Shown: positions 42,408 to 52,532 of the stretch, piece after piece
How the letters are laid out: every line of letters begins with the position of its first letter
Numbering within the stretch: the first letter of the stretch is position 1
NCBI GenBank assembly: GCA_965197555.1
Contig: OZ240213.1
Span: 3,472,001-3,536,000, forward strand
DNA: 64,000 bases
Direction: 5' to 3'
Source: G965197555 sp965197555
Lineage (GTDB): Bacteria; Chloroflexota; Dehalococcoidia; Lucifugimonadales; UBA3495
Notes under the pieces: generated by a model
Databases searched by the model: none
Seen by the model: the letters and a program-made list of their open reading frames with translations, nothing else
Told to the model about the DNA's origin: nothing
Made by a program: the position numbers and the translations under genes

Positions 42408-45400
42408 ATGAACCCATTAAGTGAGCTAGCGCGTTTCGGCCTCTATTCGCCCGACGACGAACACGACAGTTGTGGGGTAGGCGTCGTGGCCAACATTAAA
42501 GGCGCTAGGTCCCATCAGATAATCGAGGAGTCTCTTCAGGTATTGATCAACCTGGGGCACCGCGGGGCCAGTGGCAGCGACCCTGAGACCGGTGACGGTG
42601 CGGGTATGTTGGTCCAGATGCCCCAGGAGTTCTTCCAAAGAGCGTGCTCCTCCCTGGGGATAGACCTCCCGGGTCCTGGGGAATACGGCGTCGGGATGGT
42701 GTTTCTGCCGCCCCAATCCAGGGCTCATAGCCAATGCGAGGGCCTAATAAACCGTGCAATAGAGGCGGAAGGGCTCAATGTGCTGGGCTGGCGGGACGTG
42801 CCCGTTGATCCGAGCAAAATAGGCACTGACGCAAGAAGCGTTCAACCGCGAATACGCCAAGTCTTCATCGGCCAGGGGCCGGACACCACGGACGCAGCTC
42901 ACCTGGAACGGAAGCTTTACGTGGTCCGCAAAGTCATAGAGCACTCCATAGACGAGTGCGGCCTTGCCAATGAAGAAGCAGACTTCTTTTACATCTGCAG
43001 TATGTCCTGCAACACAGTGGTATATAAAGGGCTCTTGATGGCCCACCAGATTGCTGGGTTTTATGAGGACCTAAACGACCCGGCTATGACCAGCGCCTTC
43101 GCCCTGGTCCACTCCAGGTTCAGCACCAACACCCTGGGCCACTGGAAATTGGCCCACCCTTATCGATACCTGGCCCACAATGGAGAGATTAACACCCTGC
43201 GAGGCAACCTGAACTGGATGCACGCGAGAGAGGCCCGGTTCGAGTCGCCCTTGTTCGGCGAGGACATGCAGAAAATCCCGCCGATCATGACCGCAGGTGC
43301 CAGCGACACAGCATGTATCGATAACGCGCTGGAACTACTCCTGATGACCGGTCGGGACTTGGCCCACGGGATGCTGATGTTAATCCCCGAAGCGTGGGAC
43401 CAGCACGAGACAATGCCCCAGGAGAAAAAGGACTTCTACGAATACCACTCCTCCTTGATGGAGCCGTGGGACGGCCCGGCGATGATCGCTTCCAGCGATG
43501 GCCGGAGTATCTGCGTGCTGTTGGACCGCAACGGACTTCGACCCTTCCGCTACTCGGTAACCCACGACGACAAGCTGGTAATGGCGTCGGAGACCGGTGT
43601 TCTGGACATCCCCCCTTCCGAAATCAAGCAGAAAGGCCGGCTAGAGCCGGGCCGCATGTTCCTGGTGAACCTTGACGAGGGGCGAATCATCGGTGACTCG
43701 GAGCTTAAGCACAAGCTGGCCAACAGGCAGCCCTACGGGCAGTGGCTAAAAGAGAATAAGCTGTCCCTGGAGGACTTGCCCCGGCCCAAAGTCGTGGCAC
43801 AAGCCGGCCGGTCCGATCTGGCGAAGCAGCAACAGGCGTTTGGTTACACCATTGAAGAGCTACGCATGCTGACCACACCCATGGCAATGAACGGCGCCGA
43901 AGCCGTGGGTTCCATGGGCAATGACGCGCCCCTGGCAATCCTGTCGGACCAGAACCACCTTCTATTCAATTACTTCAAGCAACTGTTCGCCCAAGTCAGC
44001 AATCCGCCTTTGGACGCCATCCGCGAAGAGTTAGTGACCTCTCTAGGTTCGTTCATCGGCTGTGAGAGAAACCTGTTCGAAGAGACGGCTGACCATTGCT
44101 GTCAGCTGAAGATCGAGTCACCTATCCTCACCGATGAGGAGCTGCAACAAATTCGAGACATTGACGCCAAGGGGATCCGGTCAACAACCGTATCCACCTT
44201 GTTCGACGCTGATAGTGGTCCTGGCTCCATGAAAACAGCGTTGGACCGCCTCTGCGCAGCAGCTTCCCAGGCCATTAAAGACAACTATTCCATCATCATC
44301 CTGTCTGACCGCGGTGTAGATTCTTCACTGGCGCCAATACCTAGCCTATTGGCTACATCGGCCGTGCACCATCACCTTATACGAGAAGGCACCCGCACCA
44401 AAGTTGGGCTGGTTGTGGAGTCCGGAGAACCAAGGGAAGTGCACCACTTCTCTTTGCTTCTGGGTTATGGCGCTGGTGCCATTAACCCTTATCTGGCTCT
44501 CGCCACCGTGGTGGAGATGGCCGAATCTGGGCAGTTCAACGGTACGAAGCCTGACTACGCCCAAAAGAACTTCATCAAAGCCAACGAAAAGGGCATTCTT
44601 AAAGTAATGTCCAAGATGGGCATATCCACTCTCCAGAGCTACCGTGGAGCCCAAATATTCGAAGCGGTGGGCATTAACCAAGACGTTATCGACAAATACT
44701 TCACTTGGACGCCATCCAAAATCCAAGGGATAGACCTGGAATTGGTGGAAGAAGAGGCCATGGGACGCCATAGAGAGGCGTTCTCACCCGAGACCATCTC
44801 TGGCGAGAGGGACCTGGACACGGGGGGATTCTACCAGTGGCGCCGCCACGGCGAGCATCACCAGTGGAACCCGGACGCCATCGCCAAGCTCCAATACGCA
44901 ACCCGCGCCAACGATTTAGAGGCCTACAAGGAATTTGCCAGCCTGGCTAATGACCAGACCAAGAGAATGGCCACGCTGAGGGGATTGCTGGAGTTCAAAA
45001 AAACCCGCCAGCCTATACCCCTGGAGGATGTAGAGCCAACCTCTGCCATAGTAAAACGGTTCGCCACCGGTGCGATCTCTCTTGGTTCCATCAGCCGGGA
45101 GGCCCACGAGACTATGGGCATAGCTATGAACCGGTTGGGTGCCAGAAGCAATACCGGGGAGGGCGGCGAGGACTTTCACCGTTATACGCCGGACTCCAAC
45201 GGCGACTCCCGCAGTAGCGCTGTGAAACAGGTGGCCTCCGGGCGCTTTGGAGTCACGCCCAACTACTTGGTCAATGCTACCGATTTGCAGATCAAGATGG
45301 CCCAAGGCTCCAAACCGGGAGAAGGAGGCCAGCTTTCCGGCAATAAGGTGGATGATTACATTGGGTGGGTCCGCAGGACCACTCCCGGCGTTGAGTTAAT

Positions 45401-46973
45401 ATCACCACCGCCCCACCACGACATTTACTCCATCGAGGACCTAGCCCAGTTGATCCACGACCTGAAGAACATCAACCCCGAGGCCAGAATCCACGTCAAG
45501 CTGGTGGCCGAAGTAGGTGTCGGGACCATCGCAGCAGGTGTTTCCAAGGGCCACGGCGACGTGGTACTCATAAGCGGCCACGACGGGGGCACCGGCAACT
45601 CTCCAGAGTCCTCCATCAAATATGCCGGGCTGCCTTGGGAGCTGGGAATCGCCGAAACCCAACAGGTATTGGTGGCAAACGGCCTCCGCAGCCGCATCGT
45701 GGTGCAAACCGATGGCCAGCTCAAGACCGGGCGGGATGCGGCCGTCGCCGCCTTGTTGGGCGCCGAAGAGTTTGGCTACGCTACCGCCGCCCTGGTGGTG
45801 ATGGGATGTATCATGCTCCGGAAATGCCACCTGGGTACCTGCTCCGTGGGCATAGCCACCCAGGACCCGGAGCTGCGTAAGATGTTTGCTGGTCAACCGG
45901 AACACGTGGTCAACTACTTCACTTTCGTGGCTGATGAGATGCGGGAGATAATGGCCGAGCTAGGCTGCCGCACAGTAAACGAGATGGTTGGGCGAGTGGA
46001 CCTTCTGGATAGCCGCAAAGCCATCGAACACTGGAAGGCCCAGGGATTGGACTTTTCCCGTCTTTTGCATCGCCAAATGCCCAGGTCGACAGAGGAAACG
46101 GTCTATTGCTCCGAGGAGCAAGACCATGGTTTGGAAAAGGCGCTGGACCACCAGCTAATAGCTCAGGCTCAGACAGCTATTGAACACCGAGAGCCGGTGC
46201 AGATCGATCTCCCAATCAGTAATGCCAACCGGACTGTAGGGGCAATGCTAAGTGGCATGATCGCCAAAAAGTACGGTGAAGACGGGCTGCCCCCGGACAC
46301 AGTAAAGATTCACTTCACCGGCTCTGCAGGACAAAGCTTCGCCGCATTTCTGGCTCATGGGGTTTCCATTCACCTGGAAGGGGACACCAACGATTACATG
46401 GGGAAGGGTATTGGAGGAGGGCGTGTGGTAATTTGCCCACCGCCTGAAGCCGGTTTCGTGGCCGAAGAAAACATCATTATTGGCAACGTGGCCATGTATG
46501 GGGCCACGGCCGGGGAAGTGTTTATCCGTGGGCTGGCGGGAGAACGGTTTTGCGTTCGAAACAGCGGAGTCCATGCCGTGGTCGAGGGCGTGGGCGACCA
46601 CGGATGTGAATACATGACAGGTGGCGTGGTAGTGGTCCTGGGAAAGACCGGTCGGAACTTTGGCGCCGGCATGAGTGGGGGGATTGCTTTCGTCAACGAC
46701 GAGGATGATGATTTCCAAATTCGTTTCAACGATGGAATGGCTGACCTTGAGCCGGTCGTTGAACCTGAAGATGTGGTGACCCTCAAGACGATGATACAAG
46801 ACCATCTGAAGTACACCGGCAGCGCCTCGGCGCAGCGCATCCTTCAGCAATGGGACCAAGCCTTACCCAAGTTTAAGAAGATAATGCCCCGGGATTACCG
46901 GCGAGTGCTTGTGGAGCGGGAGCAGCGAGCGGCAAACCTGGAGAGAGAACTGGAACCCACGCATAATGGGTAA
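42408..46973 (+). CDS. gltB: Glutamate synthase, large (alpha) subunit
   Basis: Makes two glutamates from glutamine and 2-oxoglutarate. The 1521-residue product has an N-terminal glutaminase domain whose nucleophile is Cys22 (DSCGVGVV) behind a 21-residue propeptide, a central domain, the FMN-binding synthase domain with GEGGQLSGNKVDDYIG and SGHDGGTGNSPESS, the 3Fe-4S cysteines near 1134-1145 (CIMLRKCHLGTC), and the C-terminal beta-helix domain with Gly-rich repeats. It is full length and overlaps gltD by 8 bases. Confidence 0.97.
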   Translation: MNPLSELARFGLYSPDDEHDSCGVGVVANIKGARSHQIIEESLQVLINLGHRGASGSDPETGDGAGMLVQMPQEFFQRACSSLGIDLPGPGEYGVGMVFLPPQSRAHSQCEGLINRAIEAEGLNVLGWRDVPVDPSKIGTDARSVQPRIRQVFIGQGPDTTDAAHLERKLYVVRKVIEHSIDECGLANEEADFFYICSMSCNTVVYKGLLMAHQIAGFYEDLNDPAMTSAFALVHSRFSTNTLGHWKLAHPYRYLAHNGEINTLRGNLNWMHAREARFESPLFGEDMQKIPPIMTAGASDTACIDNALELLLMTGRDLAHGMLMLIPEAWDQHETMPQEKKDFYEYHSSLMEPWDGPAMIASSDGRSICVLLDRNGLRPFRYSVTHDDKLVMASETGVLDIPPSEIKQKGRLEPGRMFLVNLDEGRIIGDSELKHKLANRQPYGQWLKENKLSLEDLPRPKVVAQAGRSDLAKQQQAFGYTIEELRMLTTPMAMNGAEAVGSMGNDAPLAILSDQNHLLFNYFKQLFAQVSNPPLDAIREELVTSLGSFIGCERNLFEETADHCCQLKIESPILTDEELQQIRDIDAKGIRSTTVSTLFDADSGPGSMKTALDRLCAAASQAIKDNYSIIILSDRGVDSSLAPIPSLLATSAVHHHLIREGTRTKVGLVVESGEPREVHHFSLLLGYGAGAINPYLALATVVEMAESGQFNGTKPDYAQKNFIKANEKGILKVMSKMGISTLQSYRGAQIFEAVGINQDVIDKYFTWTPSKIQGIDLELVEEEAMGRHREAFSPETISGERDLDTGGFYQWRRHGEHHQWNPDAIAKLQYATRANDLEAYKEFASLANDQTKRMATLRGLLEFKKTRQPIPLEDVEPTSAIVKRFATGAISLGSISREAHETMGIAMNRLGARSNTGEGGEDFHRYTPDSNGDSRSSAVKQVASGRFGVTPNYLVNATDLQIKMAQGSKPGEGGQLSGNKVDDYIGWVRRTTPGVELISPPPHHDIYSIEDLAQLIHDLKNINPEARIHVKLVAEVGVGTIAAGVSKGHGDVVLISGHDGGTGNSPESSIKYAGLPWELGIAETQQVLVANGLRSRIVVQTDGQLKTGRDAAVAALLGAEEFGYATAALVVMGCIMLRKCHLGTCSVGIATQDPELRKMFAGQPEHVVNYFTFVADEMREIMAELGCRTVNEMVGRVDLLDSRKAIEHWKAQGLDFSRLLHRQMPRSTEETVYCSEEQDHGLEKALDHQLIAQAQTAIEHREPVQIDLPISNANRTVGAMLSGMIAKKYGEDGLPPDTVKIHFTGSAGQSFAAFLAHGVSIHLEGDTNDYMGKGIGGGRVVICPPPEAGFVAEENIIIGNVAMYGATAGEVFIRGLAGERFCVRNSGVHAVVEGVGDHGCEYMTGGVVVVLGKTGRNFGAGMSGGIAFVNDEDDDFQIRFNDGMADLEPVVEPEDVVTLKTMIQDHLKYTGSASAQRILQQWDQALPKFKKIMPRDYRRVLVEREQRAANLERELEPTHNG

Positions 46974-48426
46974 ACCGACAGGATTCATGGACTCGGGGCG
47001 CGTTCCCCCCGAGCGGCGGCCTGTGTCTGAGAGGACCCAGGACTACCAGGAATTTTATAAGGATTGGCCCGAGGACCATTCCCGGGAACAAGGCGCTCGG
47101 TGCATGGACTGCTCAGTTCCTTTCTGCCACATGGGATGCCCTTTGGGGAACGTCATACCCGAATTCAATCATCAAGTGTACCTGGGCAATTGGCAGAAAG
47201 CCCTCCAAGTCCTGCTTTCCACCAATAACTTTCCCGAATTTACCGGACGCATCTGTCCCGCTCCGTGCGAAGCTTCTTGTGTGCTTAGCATTAACTCCGA
47301 CCCGGTGACCATCGAGTACATCGAGAAAGAAATTGCGGACAGGGGTTTTGCAGAAGGCTGGATTAAGCCGGAGCCGCCGACGCGGCGCACCGGCAAGAAG
47401 GTGGCCATGGTGGGCTCCGGTCCTGCGGGCCTGGCTGCGGCCCAGCAGTTGAACCGTGCCGGCCATCACGTTACGGTCTTCGAGCGGGATGACTATATTG
47501 GCGGCCTGCTCATGCTGGGAATTCCTGACTTTAAGTTGGACAAAGGCGTGTTGCGCCGCCGGCTCGACGTGATGTCTGCCGAAGGGATCACCTTCTCCCC
47601 TGGCGTAAACGTGGGGCAAGACTACCCCACCGACGAGCTTCTTTCCGATTTCGACGCGGTTTGCTTAACTTGCGGTTCCACCGAGGCCAGAGACCTTCAG
47701 GTGCCAGGCCGGGACCTGGATGGAATACACCTGGCAATGGATTACCTAACGCAACAAAACCGGTTGCTGGCCGGGGAAAGCGTAGAACCATCGGAAAGAA
47801 TCACTGCGGAAGGAAAGAGGGTGGTCATACTTGGGGGTGGGGATACTGGCGCAGATTGTCTGGGCACAGCTCACCGACAAGGCGCGGAGATCGTCCACCA
47901 GCTCGAGTTACTCTCGGAGCCTCCCCTTCAGCGGTCGCCCAATAACCCCTGGCCTCAATGGCCGGTGATCGTGCGGACTTCAGCCGCCCACGAGGAAGGC
48001 GGAATACGCGATTACAATGTGCTGACCAAAGCCTTTTCCGGTAACAACGGCAAAGTCGAGGAACTACACGCCATGCGCGTAGCTTGGGATCAAACAGGCG
48101 CCAATGGCCGCTTTACCATGGAAGAGGTCCCAGGCAGCGAGTTTGATATCGAGACCGATTTAGTGCTGCTGGCCATGGGGTTCCTGCACCCGGAACACGG
48201 CAGTATGCTCACTCAGCTTGACCTGGAGCTGGACCCAAGGGGTAACATCAAAGTTGACCAAAACCGCATGACCAGCGTTCCTAAAGTATTTGCGGCCGGT
48301 GATGCAGTCCGCGGCCAATCCCTAGTCGTATGGGCAATTGCCGAAGGCCGAGACGTGGCCCGTTGCATTGACTTGTATCTAACGGGAAAGACCAACCTGT
48401 CCCCCTCGCTTCCTATAACTACCTAG
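46966..48426 (+). CDS. gltD: Glutamate synthase, small (beta) subunit
   Basis: Supplies electrons from NADPH to GltB. The 486-residue product starts GKPTGFMDSGR, carries the 4Fe-4S cysteines CMDCSVPFCHMGC (46-58) and CPAPCEASC, then the FAD motif VAMVGSGPAGLAAAQQL and the NADPH motif VVILGGGDTGADCLG. The ATG at 46966 lies inside the last codons of gltB, so the two are translationally coupled. Confidence 0.97.
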   Translation: MGKPTGFMDSGRVPPERRPVSERTQDYQEFYKDWPEDHSREQGARCMDCSVPFCHMGCPLGNVIPEFNHQVYLGNWQKALQVLLSTNNFPEFTGRICPAPCEASCVLSINSDPVTIEYIEKEIADRGFAEGWIKPEPPTRRTGKKVAMVGSGPAGLAAAQQLNRAGHHVTVFERDDYIGGLLMLGIPDFKLDKGVLRRRLDVMSAEGITFSPGVNVGQDYPTDELLSDFDAVCLTCGSTEARDLQVPGRDLDGIHLAMDYLTQQNRLLAGESVEPSERITAEGKRVVILGGGDTGADCLGTAHRQGAEIVHQLELLSEPPLQRSPNNPWPQWPVIVRTSAAHEEGGIRDYNVLTKAFSGNNGKVEELHAMRVAWDQTGANGRFTMEEVPGSEFDIETDLVLLAMGFLHPEHGSMLTQLDLELDPRGNIKVDQNRMTSVPKVFAAGDAVRGQSLVVWAIAEGRDVARCIDLYLTGKTNLSPSLPITT

Positions 48427-48748
48427 GGCTTCGCCTTAGTCGAGCCACCCCCATTCCCCGGGCCTACCGGCCAATAAGCATTGCTTCGCCTGGTACGGGT
48501 TGCGCCATTCGGCATAGCCATCAGGGCCAGTCCCGCTGGCGTTATCAGCAAGCGATGTGATGTTAGGGAGTACCCCGCCCCGGATTGTCCTTGGTCGCTG
48601 CCAAGATTAACCTCCGGGACCAAGACCTGGGCCCAATAGTCACATGGGGGAGGGACGCAGCCGTACGGGGTCGGAATGACTTGGGAGTAAAGAAAGGGAG
48701 TTGGGCTTGATTAAGGTATCTGACCAATGTGGTGACCGGGCTGCATCG
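48427..48748. other. Intergenic region between convergent gltD and pyk
   Basis: No gene was seen in these 322 bases. CTTGGTC (48590-48596) and GACCAAG (48618-48624) could form a loose hairpin, but no T-tract follows. A short GGGGTCGGAATGAC sequence near 48667 resembles the dispersed intergenic repeat type seen elsewhere. Confidence 0.4.
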
Positions 48749-50185
48749 TCACTTCGGTAGAGCCGCCGAATTGGCCAAGTATTCTCGAAGGTCCAGGACC
48801 TGAATAGTGTTGGTAGTCCCTGACACTCCGGGTAGGAATCCGTGGACTATGGTAACCACGTCGTCCTCGGCGACCAAACCGCTGTCAAGGGAGCCCCTAA
48901 TTAGAGACGCCACCAATTGGGCGACGTCCCGCTCCGGGGGAATCACTCCCACCGGGCACAACCCCCACACCGGGGCCAGGCGGTTTAACGTTACCGGGTC
49001 ATGAGAGAACACTATGATGTCGCTATCGGGGCGGAAGCGGGATACCTCAAGGGCTGCCCGGCCGGTGCTGGTAATAACGATGGGCTTGGAGCCAAGCGAC
49101 CGGACTAACCGTCCCGCAGCCGCAGCAATAGCCTGGGTACGGTCTCGGGACTCATACTCCCTGTGGTACGGGTAGACGGTCTCCACCTCTTTGATCACGG
49201 CATCAGCCACTTTCACTGTCTCAACAGGATATTTGCCAACGGCGGTCTCGTCCGACAGCATTATGGCGTCGCAACCGTCCAGAACGGCGTTGGAAATATC
49301 TGATATCTCGGCGCGGGTCGGTGTTGGAGAAATCACCATCGACCAGAGCATTTGGGTAGCGATGACCGACACTTTGGCGGCGTCGTTGGCTTTCTTAACA
49401 ACCTTCTTTTGTACAACGGGGACCTGCTCCATGGGTATTTCCACACCCAAGTCTCCCCGAGCAACCATGACCGCTTCCACTTCATCCAGTATGGCGTCGA
49501 TGTTGTTGATCCCTTCCCCCCGTTCCAGCTTGGCCATAATCGGGGTCTGACTGTTGATGCTCTCCAGGTATGACCGGGCATATCTAGTGTCTTCAACGGT
49601 GCGCACGAAGGATACACCGACCCAGTCCACCCCCAACTCCACTCCGAACCTCAAAGCAACCTTGTCGTCTTCCGTCAACACGGGCCGGTCGATTGGAACT
49701 CCGGGCAGGTTTACGCCCTTGAAAGAGCTAACAGTCCCACCACTCATAACCCGGCCCGTTACCGCAAGGCCCTCTTCAATAATTTCCAGGCGCACTGTTC
49801 CATCGGCGATGTACACCTGGTGACCCAGCCTTAAGTTGGCAAGTATGTCCGGATGGGGGAACGGCAATACTCCGTCTGCATGAGACTGGGTTTCTGGAGC
49901 CAGGACCACTTCGTCGCCGGGATACAGTTGAGACAGCCCATCCAGTCGCCCCAGCCGTAATTTGATACCCCCCAAGTCCTGAAGAATAGCTACGGTGCGG
50001 CCGAGTTCGCTGGAGAGCTCTCTAACGGCGTGTATGACCTCGCTATGCTCCTCCAGTGTGCCGTGGGAAAAGTTAAGCCTAGCGCAATCCATCCCCGCCA
50101 GAATCAACTGCTCCAGAGTGGACCGATCTCTTGAGGAAGGGCCGATGGTTGCGATTATTTTGGTCTTGCGCAACGCCGTCTCCAC
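48749..50185 (-). CDS. pyk: Pyruvate kinase
   Basis: Last step of glycolysis, phosphoenolpyruvate to pyruvate with ATP. The 478-residue product has KTKIIATIGPSS at the start, ARLNFSHG, the barrel signature MAKLERGEGINN, ARGDLGVEIP and SDETAVGKYPVETV, then the allosteric C-terminal domain. The usual ATQMLESM reads ATQMLWSM, so a conserved Glu is Trp. The start is GTG at 50185 with a weak ribosome-binding site. Confidence 0.95.
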   Translation of the reverse strand: METALRKTKIIATIGPSSRDRSTLEQLILAGMDCARLNFSHGTLEEHSEVIHAVRELSSELGRTVAILQDLGGIKLRLGRLDGLSQLYPGDEVVLAPETQSHADGVLPFPHPDILANLRLGHQVYIADGTVRLEIIEEGLAVTGRVMSGGTVSSFKGVNLPGVPIDRPVLTEDDKVALRFGVELGVDWVGVSFVRTVEDTRYARSYLESINSQTPIMAKLERGEGINNIDAILDEVEAVMVARGDLGVEIPMEQVPVVQKKVVKKANDAAKVSVIATQMLWSMVISPTPTRAEISDISNAVLDGCDAIMLSDETAVGKYPVETVKVADAVIKEVETVYPYHREYESRDRTQAIAAAAGRLVRSLGSKPIVITSTGRAALEVSRFRPDSDIIVFSHDPVTLNRLAPVWGLCPVGVIPPERDVAQLVASLIRGSLDSGLVAEDDVVTIVHGFLPGVSGTTNTIQVLDLREYLANSAALPK

Positions 50186-50308
50186 CGTTGGGGAATCGTA
50201 GCCTCTTGTTCACATGTAGATCACGTCGACAAACAAGTCTATCTTACATGTATAGACGGAATAATGCATAACCATTGGATAATGGCGTAACGAGGGTTCA
50301 CCAGCATG

Positions 50309-50363
50309 TAGCAAAAAGCAGACACCACCCGGCCTACGTCCGGGTGGTGTCTGCTTTTTGCTA
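50309..50363 (-). terminator. Perfect 24-bp hairpin, terminator after the LLM gene
   Basis: Bases 50309-50332 are the exact reverse complement of 50340-50363, around a 7-base loop. The outer stem carries AAAAA/TTTTT, so on either strand a T-run closes the hairpin. It lies 28 bases beyond the stop of the minus-strand LLM gene and upstream of pyk, and would separate their transcripts. Confidence 0.85.
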
Positions 50364-50390
50364 CGGACCGGGCGTGTGCCCTGGTATCCG

Positions 50391-51578
50391 TCAGTCGGTC
50401 TGGCCCACCTTTGAGGGAACGTTCCTCTCGTCGTACATGTCGGTGGCCCGTTGGATGGCATCCCTGCGGTGGACCTGCAAGCTTTCCTTCATGGTGCTGG
50501 CCCAGTGCTGGGAAGTCTGGATTCCCGCCAAAGTACCCTGGAAATGCGGCATTACGTAGCGCGCAAGTAGCTCGTAGCTCTTCAGGATTTTGTCCCGGGG
50601 AGCCCAGTCCTCTACCCGGATCATGAAAGCGCCGAAGCCGCCGCTCATCTCCTGTAGACGGTTGATCCCCGCGATACAATCGTCTGGGTCCCCTACTATC
50701 CACTGATTGTTTTCCACCATATAGTCTACGATCTGATCGGGTGGAACATCGGGCGCGGGGTTGCCCAGCGTCTCGGCGAAATACTCGGTGACAACTCGGG
50801 CGCTGCCTTTCCGGATGTCGTCAAAGGCCTGCTTCCGGTCCTCCGCTAAGTGCAACCCCGAGACGATGCCCCAGTCCTCCCGGCGTACCGTTTGTCCGTG
50901 TTCGGCTGCAGAGTCTTCAGCGATGGACCAGAGGTCCTGCAGCGTCGTCTTGCGCACAGTTCCTCTGGGGACCGCCATGGACAGGACCGCTGCGCCGTGT
51001 TTTCCCGCCAGGGTCACCCCGGAAGGGGACTCCACGGAGGCAACGGCGATGGGCACGTGAGGCTGCTGGTACGGTCGAAGTTGGAGGACCGCATCGTTGA
51101 GCTCGAACCAGTCGCTCTTATAGGTGATGGGGTCCTCCTCGGTCATCAGCCGCAGGATGATGCCAAGGGACTCGTCCATCATTTCTCGTTGCCGGGCCGG
51201 GTTTATGCCCAGCATGAAAGCATCGGTAATCAAGGCTCCAGGCCCCACTCCCAGAATGACCCGGCCTCGTGTTAGGTGGTCCAGCAGAACCATGCGATTG
51301 GCTACCATGAAAGGGTGATGGTAGGGCAGGCTGATTACGCCGGTGCCCAAGCGAATATGGCGTGTACGTTCTGCGGCGGTGGCTATAAATACTTCCGGAG
51401 AGGCAATCGTCTCCCACCCAGCGCTGTGGTGTTCACCAATGTAGGCTTCGTCGAAACCCAGGGCATCCAGCCACTGGAGCAACTCCAAGTCTCGGTCAAG
51501 AGCAAGGGTAGGGTTTTCGCCCGGGCGATGGAAAGGTGCCAGGAAAACCCCGAATTTCATTCTTTTGGGAATCTCCAC
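50391..51578 (-). CDS. LLM-class flavin-dependent oxidoreductase (limonene monooxygenase-like)
   Basis: The 395-residue product has MKFGVFLAPFHRPGENP, LDALGFDEAYIGEHHSAGWE, ISLPYHHPFMVANRMVLLDHL and GRVILGVGPGAL, the layout of FMN-dependent monooxygenases related to limonene 1,2-monooxygenase and alkanal monooxygenases. Its GTG start at 51578 is supported by AGGAGG five bases upstream; an ATG at 51560 is an alternative without a ribosome-binding site. The substrate is not known; the family likeness is inferred from these motifs only. Confidence 0.88.
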   Translation of the reverse strand: MEIPKRMKFGVFLAPFHRPGENPTLALDRDLELLQWLDALGFDEAYIGEHHSAGWETIASPEVFIATAAERTRHIRLGTGVISLPYHHPFMVANRMVLLDHLTRGRVILGVGPGALITDAFMLGINPARQREMMDESLGIILRLMTEEDPITYKSDWFELNDAVLQLRPYQQPHVPIAVASVESPSGVTLAGKHGAAVLSMAVPRGTVRKTTLQDLWSIAEDSAAEHGQTVRREDWGIVSGLHLAEDRKQAFDDIRKGSARVVTEYFAETLGNPAPDVPPDQIVDYMVENNQWIVGDPDDCIAGINRLQEMSGGFGAFMIRVEDWAPRDKILKSYELLARYVMPHFQGTLAGIQTSQHWASTMKESLQVHRRDAIQRATDMYDERNVPSKVGQTD

Positions 51579-51897
51579 GCTGTCCTCCTAGATTAATTTG
51601 GTCTTGGACCGTGCCGGCCGGTGGGGGTAGACCCTTCCCTGCGTAAGCCGGCGGCAGTGTGCCAACATTGTCAGGGTGCTTCGGCCACATTCTAACACGG
51701 GTGCCAATTTTCATCCAACAGCTATGAGACAGCGCCGGTAATCGCGCCCAATTATTGCTCCGGGGCGAGCATACCTTAACCGCGTAGGTGGCGACCTCCT
51801 CAGAAACATGGTATCGTTGATTTCAACTTCACTTCACATGGATTGACTTCACATGGGTTAACTTTTTCGAATCACCTAAGACCAATGGAGGGAAGAT
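51579..51897. other. Intergenic region with a short direct repeat
   Basis: Divergent spacer between the LLM gene and the VOC gene. Near its end, ACTTCACATGG occurs twice (51831-51856) 15 bases apart, just before the VOC gene's start, and may be an activator or repressor site pair. Nothing else was recognised. Confidence 0.4.
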
Positions 51898-52323
51898 ATG
51901 CCGCAGATCAAGCACATCGCAATCGCCACTAACGACGCCGAAAAGACGGCGAAGTTCTACTCCGAGGTGTTCGGGCTACGCCAGGTCGCCGAGTTGAACG
52001 GCGAGAACGCCAAGGGGTTCATGTTGAGCGACGGCAACGTCAACATGGCCATCCTGGACTTTCAGTCCGACGCCGTGGCTGGGGAGCGTGGCAAGGACTG
52101 GGAAGGCATCCACCACATCGGCTTCGAGGTCGAGAGCTTGGAGGAGATCGAGGCCCGGCTGGTTGCGGCCCACTCCGCGCCGATGAACGAGGTCAACGCG
52201 GCCCTCCACGCCGGAAACACCGGTCCCCGCTACCAGAACGTAGAGACCAAGTACACGGGACCTAACGGAGAGATGATCGATGTTTCCCAGGTAGGCTGGG
52301 TAGGCACCCGAGGACTAGACTAG
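51898..52323 (+). CDS. VOC-family (glyoxalase/bleomycin resistance fold) protein
   Basis: The 141-residue product has two beta-alpha-beta-beta-beta units: IKHIAIATNDAEKTAKFYSEVFGLRQV, then HHIGFEVESLEEIEARLVAA and a C-terminal YTGPNGEMIDVSQ with the expected acidic metal ligand. The family includes glyoxalases, dioxygenases, epimerases and fosfomycin resistance proteins, so the activity cannot be fixed. GGAGGGAAG precedes the ATG; a strong terminator follows. Confidence 0.88.
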   Translation: MPQIKHIAIATNDAEKTAKFYSEVFGLRQVAELNGENAKGFMLSDGNVNMAILDFQSDAVAGERGKDWEGIHHIGFEVESLEEIEARLVAAHSAPMNEVNAALHAGNTGPRYQNVETKYTGPNGEMIDVSQVGWVGTRGLD

Positions 52324-52354
52324 GCCGAAAGGTAACAACGACGGTTGACGCCGA

Positions 52355-52390
52355 GACGCCCGGCCATTAAGCCGGGCGTCTTACTTTTCC
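52355..52390 (+). terminator. Rho-independent terminator after the VOC gene
   Basis: GACGCCCGGC (52355-52364), loop CATTAA and GCCGGGCGTC (52371-52380) form a perfect 10-bp stem, followed by TTACTTTTCC. Confidence 0.85.
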
Positions 52391-52414
52391 TGTCACCCCG
52401 CCTCCTTCCCGTTA

Positions 52415-52502
52415 TTCCGGCGTTCGCCGGAATTCAGGAACCGCATGCATCAGCAACCCGAATGGCCAGTGAGGTTCCTTGGGCCCCGGCTTTCGCCGGG
52501 GC
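52415..52502. repeat. Pair of short GC-rich palindromes
   Basis: TTCCGGCG-TT-CGCCGGAA (52415-52432) and GCCCCGGC-TTTC-GCCGGGGC (52483-52502) are two hairpins about 50 bases apart. They resemble the paired REP-like intergenic palindromes found in many bacteria, and lie between the convergent VOC and DUF35 genes. Confidence 0.6.
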
Positions 52503-52532
52503 GACGAAGACCACCGGGGCAAAACGCGCAGA

